Positions 35,126 through 36,281 of a stretch of DNA of 36,281 bases are shown in pieces. The notes under the pieces are model-generated. The model was given only the letters and a program-made list of their open reading frames with translations, had not been told where the DNA came from and searched no databases. Source of the stretch: Deltaproteobacteria bacterium (lineage in GTDB: Bacteria; Desulfobacterota; Binatia; UBA9968); the NCBI GenBank assembly GCA_030688735.1, contig JAUYJC010000092.1:1-36281 (forward strand), read 5' to 3'. The position numbers and the translations under genes were made by a program. Position 1 is the first letter of the stretch. The number at the start of each line of letters is the position of its first letter.

Positions 35126-35614
35126 TTACGCCTGGCGCTGGATGAGCGCCGCTGACGGCCTTTGCGCGTCCGCCGCGCCCGTCTCCCGATACAGGGGAAC
35201 AGCGGGACGGGCAAGAAAACCCAAAGCTTCGTTAATATGCGACGCGAGGTTCTCCATGAGCGCATTGAGATCGCGCTCTTCGCCATGAATCCGGCTAAAA
35301 AGCGCACGCCCCCGCTCCTGCAAATCGCGCCATCGCTCACGCTCCGCCTGGTCGGCCGGCAATTGGGCGATCATCTCACGCAGCGTCGCCGGCGCGACCG
35401 CCGGTTCGAATTGTTTAAGGACCGCGACGCGCTTTTCCTCGAGTTGGCCTAGCCTGCGGAGCCAAGGCTCGCGCGCCTCGATTTCCAACAGCAGGGTCAC
35501 GACGTCCCAGGCGACGAGGGCCCGCCTCTGGGCGTCGAGATTGCGGCTGAGTTCCTCGCCGACGGCGATCTCTTGGTTCAGCACGCCGGTCAGTTCAGTT
35601 AAATAGCTATTCAT
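35126..35614 (-). CDS. flgN: Flagellar chaperone FlgN
   Basis: Helical protein between flgM and flgK; YLTELTGVLNQEIAVGEELSRNLDAQRRALVAWDVVTLLL; start at internal Met (ORF track 35680). Confidence 0.8.
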   Translation of the reverse strand: MNSYLTELTGVLNQEIAVGEELSRNLDAQRRALVAWDVVTLLLEIEAREPWLRRLGQLEEKRVAVLKQFEPAVAPATLREMIAQLPADQAERERWRDLQERGRALFSRIHGEERDLNALMENLASHINEALGFLARPAVPLYRETGAADAQRPSAALIQRQA

Positions 35615-35624
35615 GGAGTTCCCC

Positions 35625-35942
35625 CTACTTCTTCTCCAGCAAATGGGCGACCTCACTGCGCAGGATGCTCTTGGCGACATCCTCGGACTTGACCTCGTAT
35701 GTCCCCTGCTCGACCTGTTCTTTGATCTTCTTGACTTTCTCCGCGCGCAGCTCGTCGCCCTGCTTGGCCAATTCGGCGACGCGCTGCATTTTGCGCGCCT
35801 CGGGGGAGATATCGACCTTGGCGGAAGCTCCGCTCTCTTTAACCTTCGAATCGGCGCCGCCGCCTGCGGATTTGACCGTCTTATCGTTGCCGATCAACTT
35901 GGAGAGGTCGGTATCCGCTGGCCCTCGATGGGTAATTTTCAT
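35625..35942 (-). CDS. flgM: Anti-sigma28 factor FlgM
   Basis: 105 aa; VDISPEARKMQRVAELAKQGDELRAEKVKKIKEQVEQGTYEVKSEDVAKSIL. Confidence 0.88.
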   Translation of the reverse strand: MKITHRGPADTDLSKLIGNDKTVKSAGGGADSKVKESGASAKVDISPEARKMQRVAELAKQGDELRAEKVKKIKEQVEQGTYEVKSEDVAKSILRSEVAHLLEKK

Positions 35943-35964
35943 GGTTTTCTCCTTTACATTGAGC

Positions 35965-35991
35965 TTATCGGCAGGTCGCCGGGGTTTCTTA
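35965..35991 (-). promoter_or_regulatory. Sigma28-type promoter for flgM-flgN-flgKL
   Basis: Minus strand TAAGAAAC-N11-GCCGATAA, exact consensus -10, upstream of aaggag SD. Confidence 0.75.
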
Positions 35992-36085
35992 ATCGACCCA
36001 AGACCGATTTGCTCTCCATCTCATTATGCCCTGTTTTCAATACGTTCCATACTACTAGTAGATCGTTTCATTGAAATATAACTAA

Positions 36086-36280
36086 TCACGCGGACAGAGC
36101 TTCAAACTTTTTCCAGCGATGCACTACTGACGCCTCGTTGATTTCAGCAATGCCTTTTAGGATGCGATCGCGCAGTTCCTCCCAGGAACCCACACGGATA
36201 TGGCGAAGGAAACTGCGCGCCATCTTGCCAAATAGCGTTTCGACAATGTTGAGCCAGGAACCATGGGTTGGAGTGTGCAC
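36086..36280 (-). mobile_element. IS630-family transposase C-terminal part (window-truncated)
   Basis: HTPTHGSWLNIVETLFGKMARSFLRHIRVGSWEELRDRILKGIAEINEASVVHRWKKFEAL; DDE-type C-terminus running off the window edge. Confidence 0.8.
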
Positions 36281-36281
36281 A

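Overview
The window is GC-rich bacterial DNA. I could not assign a lineage from sequence alone. From about 8.9 kb to 35.9 kb nearly everything is on the minus strand and forms a late-flagellar plus flagellin-glycosylation locus. Reading 5'->3' on the minus strand the order is flgM, flgN, flgK, flgL, csrA, fliW, a conserved hypothetical, an HDOD-GAF-histidine kinase, pseB, pseC, pseG, pseH, pseI, a methyltransferase, a Gfo/Idh oxidoreductase, an SpsF-like cytidylyltransferase fused to a class III aminotransferase, two large glycosyltransferases, fliC, flaG, fliD, fliS, a fliT-like gene, motA, motB and a stator-linked unknown protein. The left 9 kb is accessory: a coupled P-loop ATPase and pseudo-ATPase/TPR pair, two orphan solute-binding proteins, a bicupin protein and an acetamidase/formamidase. 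The right edge carries the end of an IS630-type transposase. The observations I rate highest are: (1) the coupled ATPase + degenerate-NTPase/TPR pair; (2) a fliC leader with a sigma28-type promoter and a hairpin presenting GGA in its loop plus a second GGA in the Shine-Dalgarno, next to csrA-fliW (a Bacillus hag-like circuit); (3) an apparent single-nucleotide frameshift in a T6 run that splits motA after TM1; (4) FlgL with a FlaE/FlgE-D2-like insertion; (5) a complete Pse pathway without stand-alone PseF or Maf, but with an SpsF-aminotransferase fusion and a GT-B/GT2 fusion; (6) inverted copies of a ~185 bp repeat bracketing the 17-kb fliC/glycosylation island; (7) an uncharacterised protein translationally coupled to motB. 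No homology search was run; all family names come from motif recognition.
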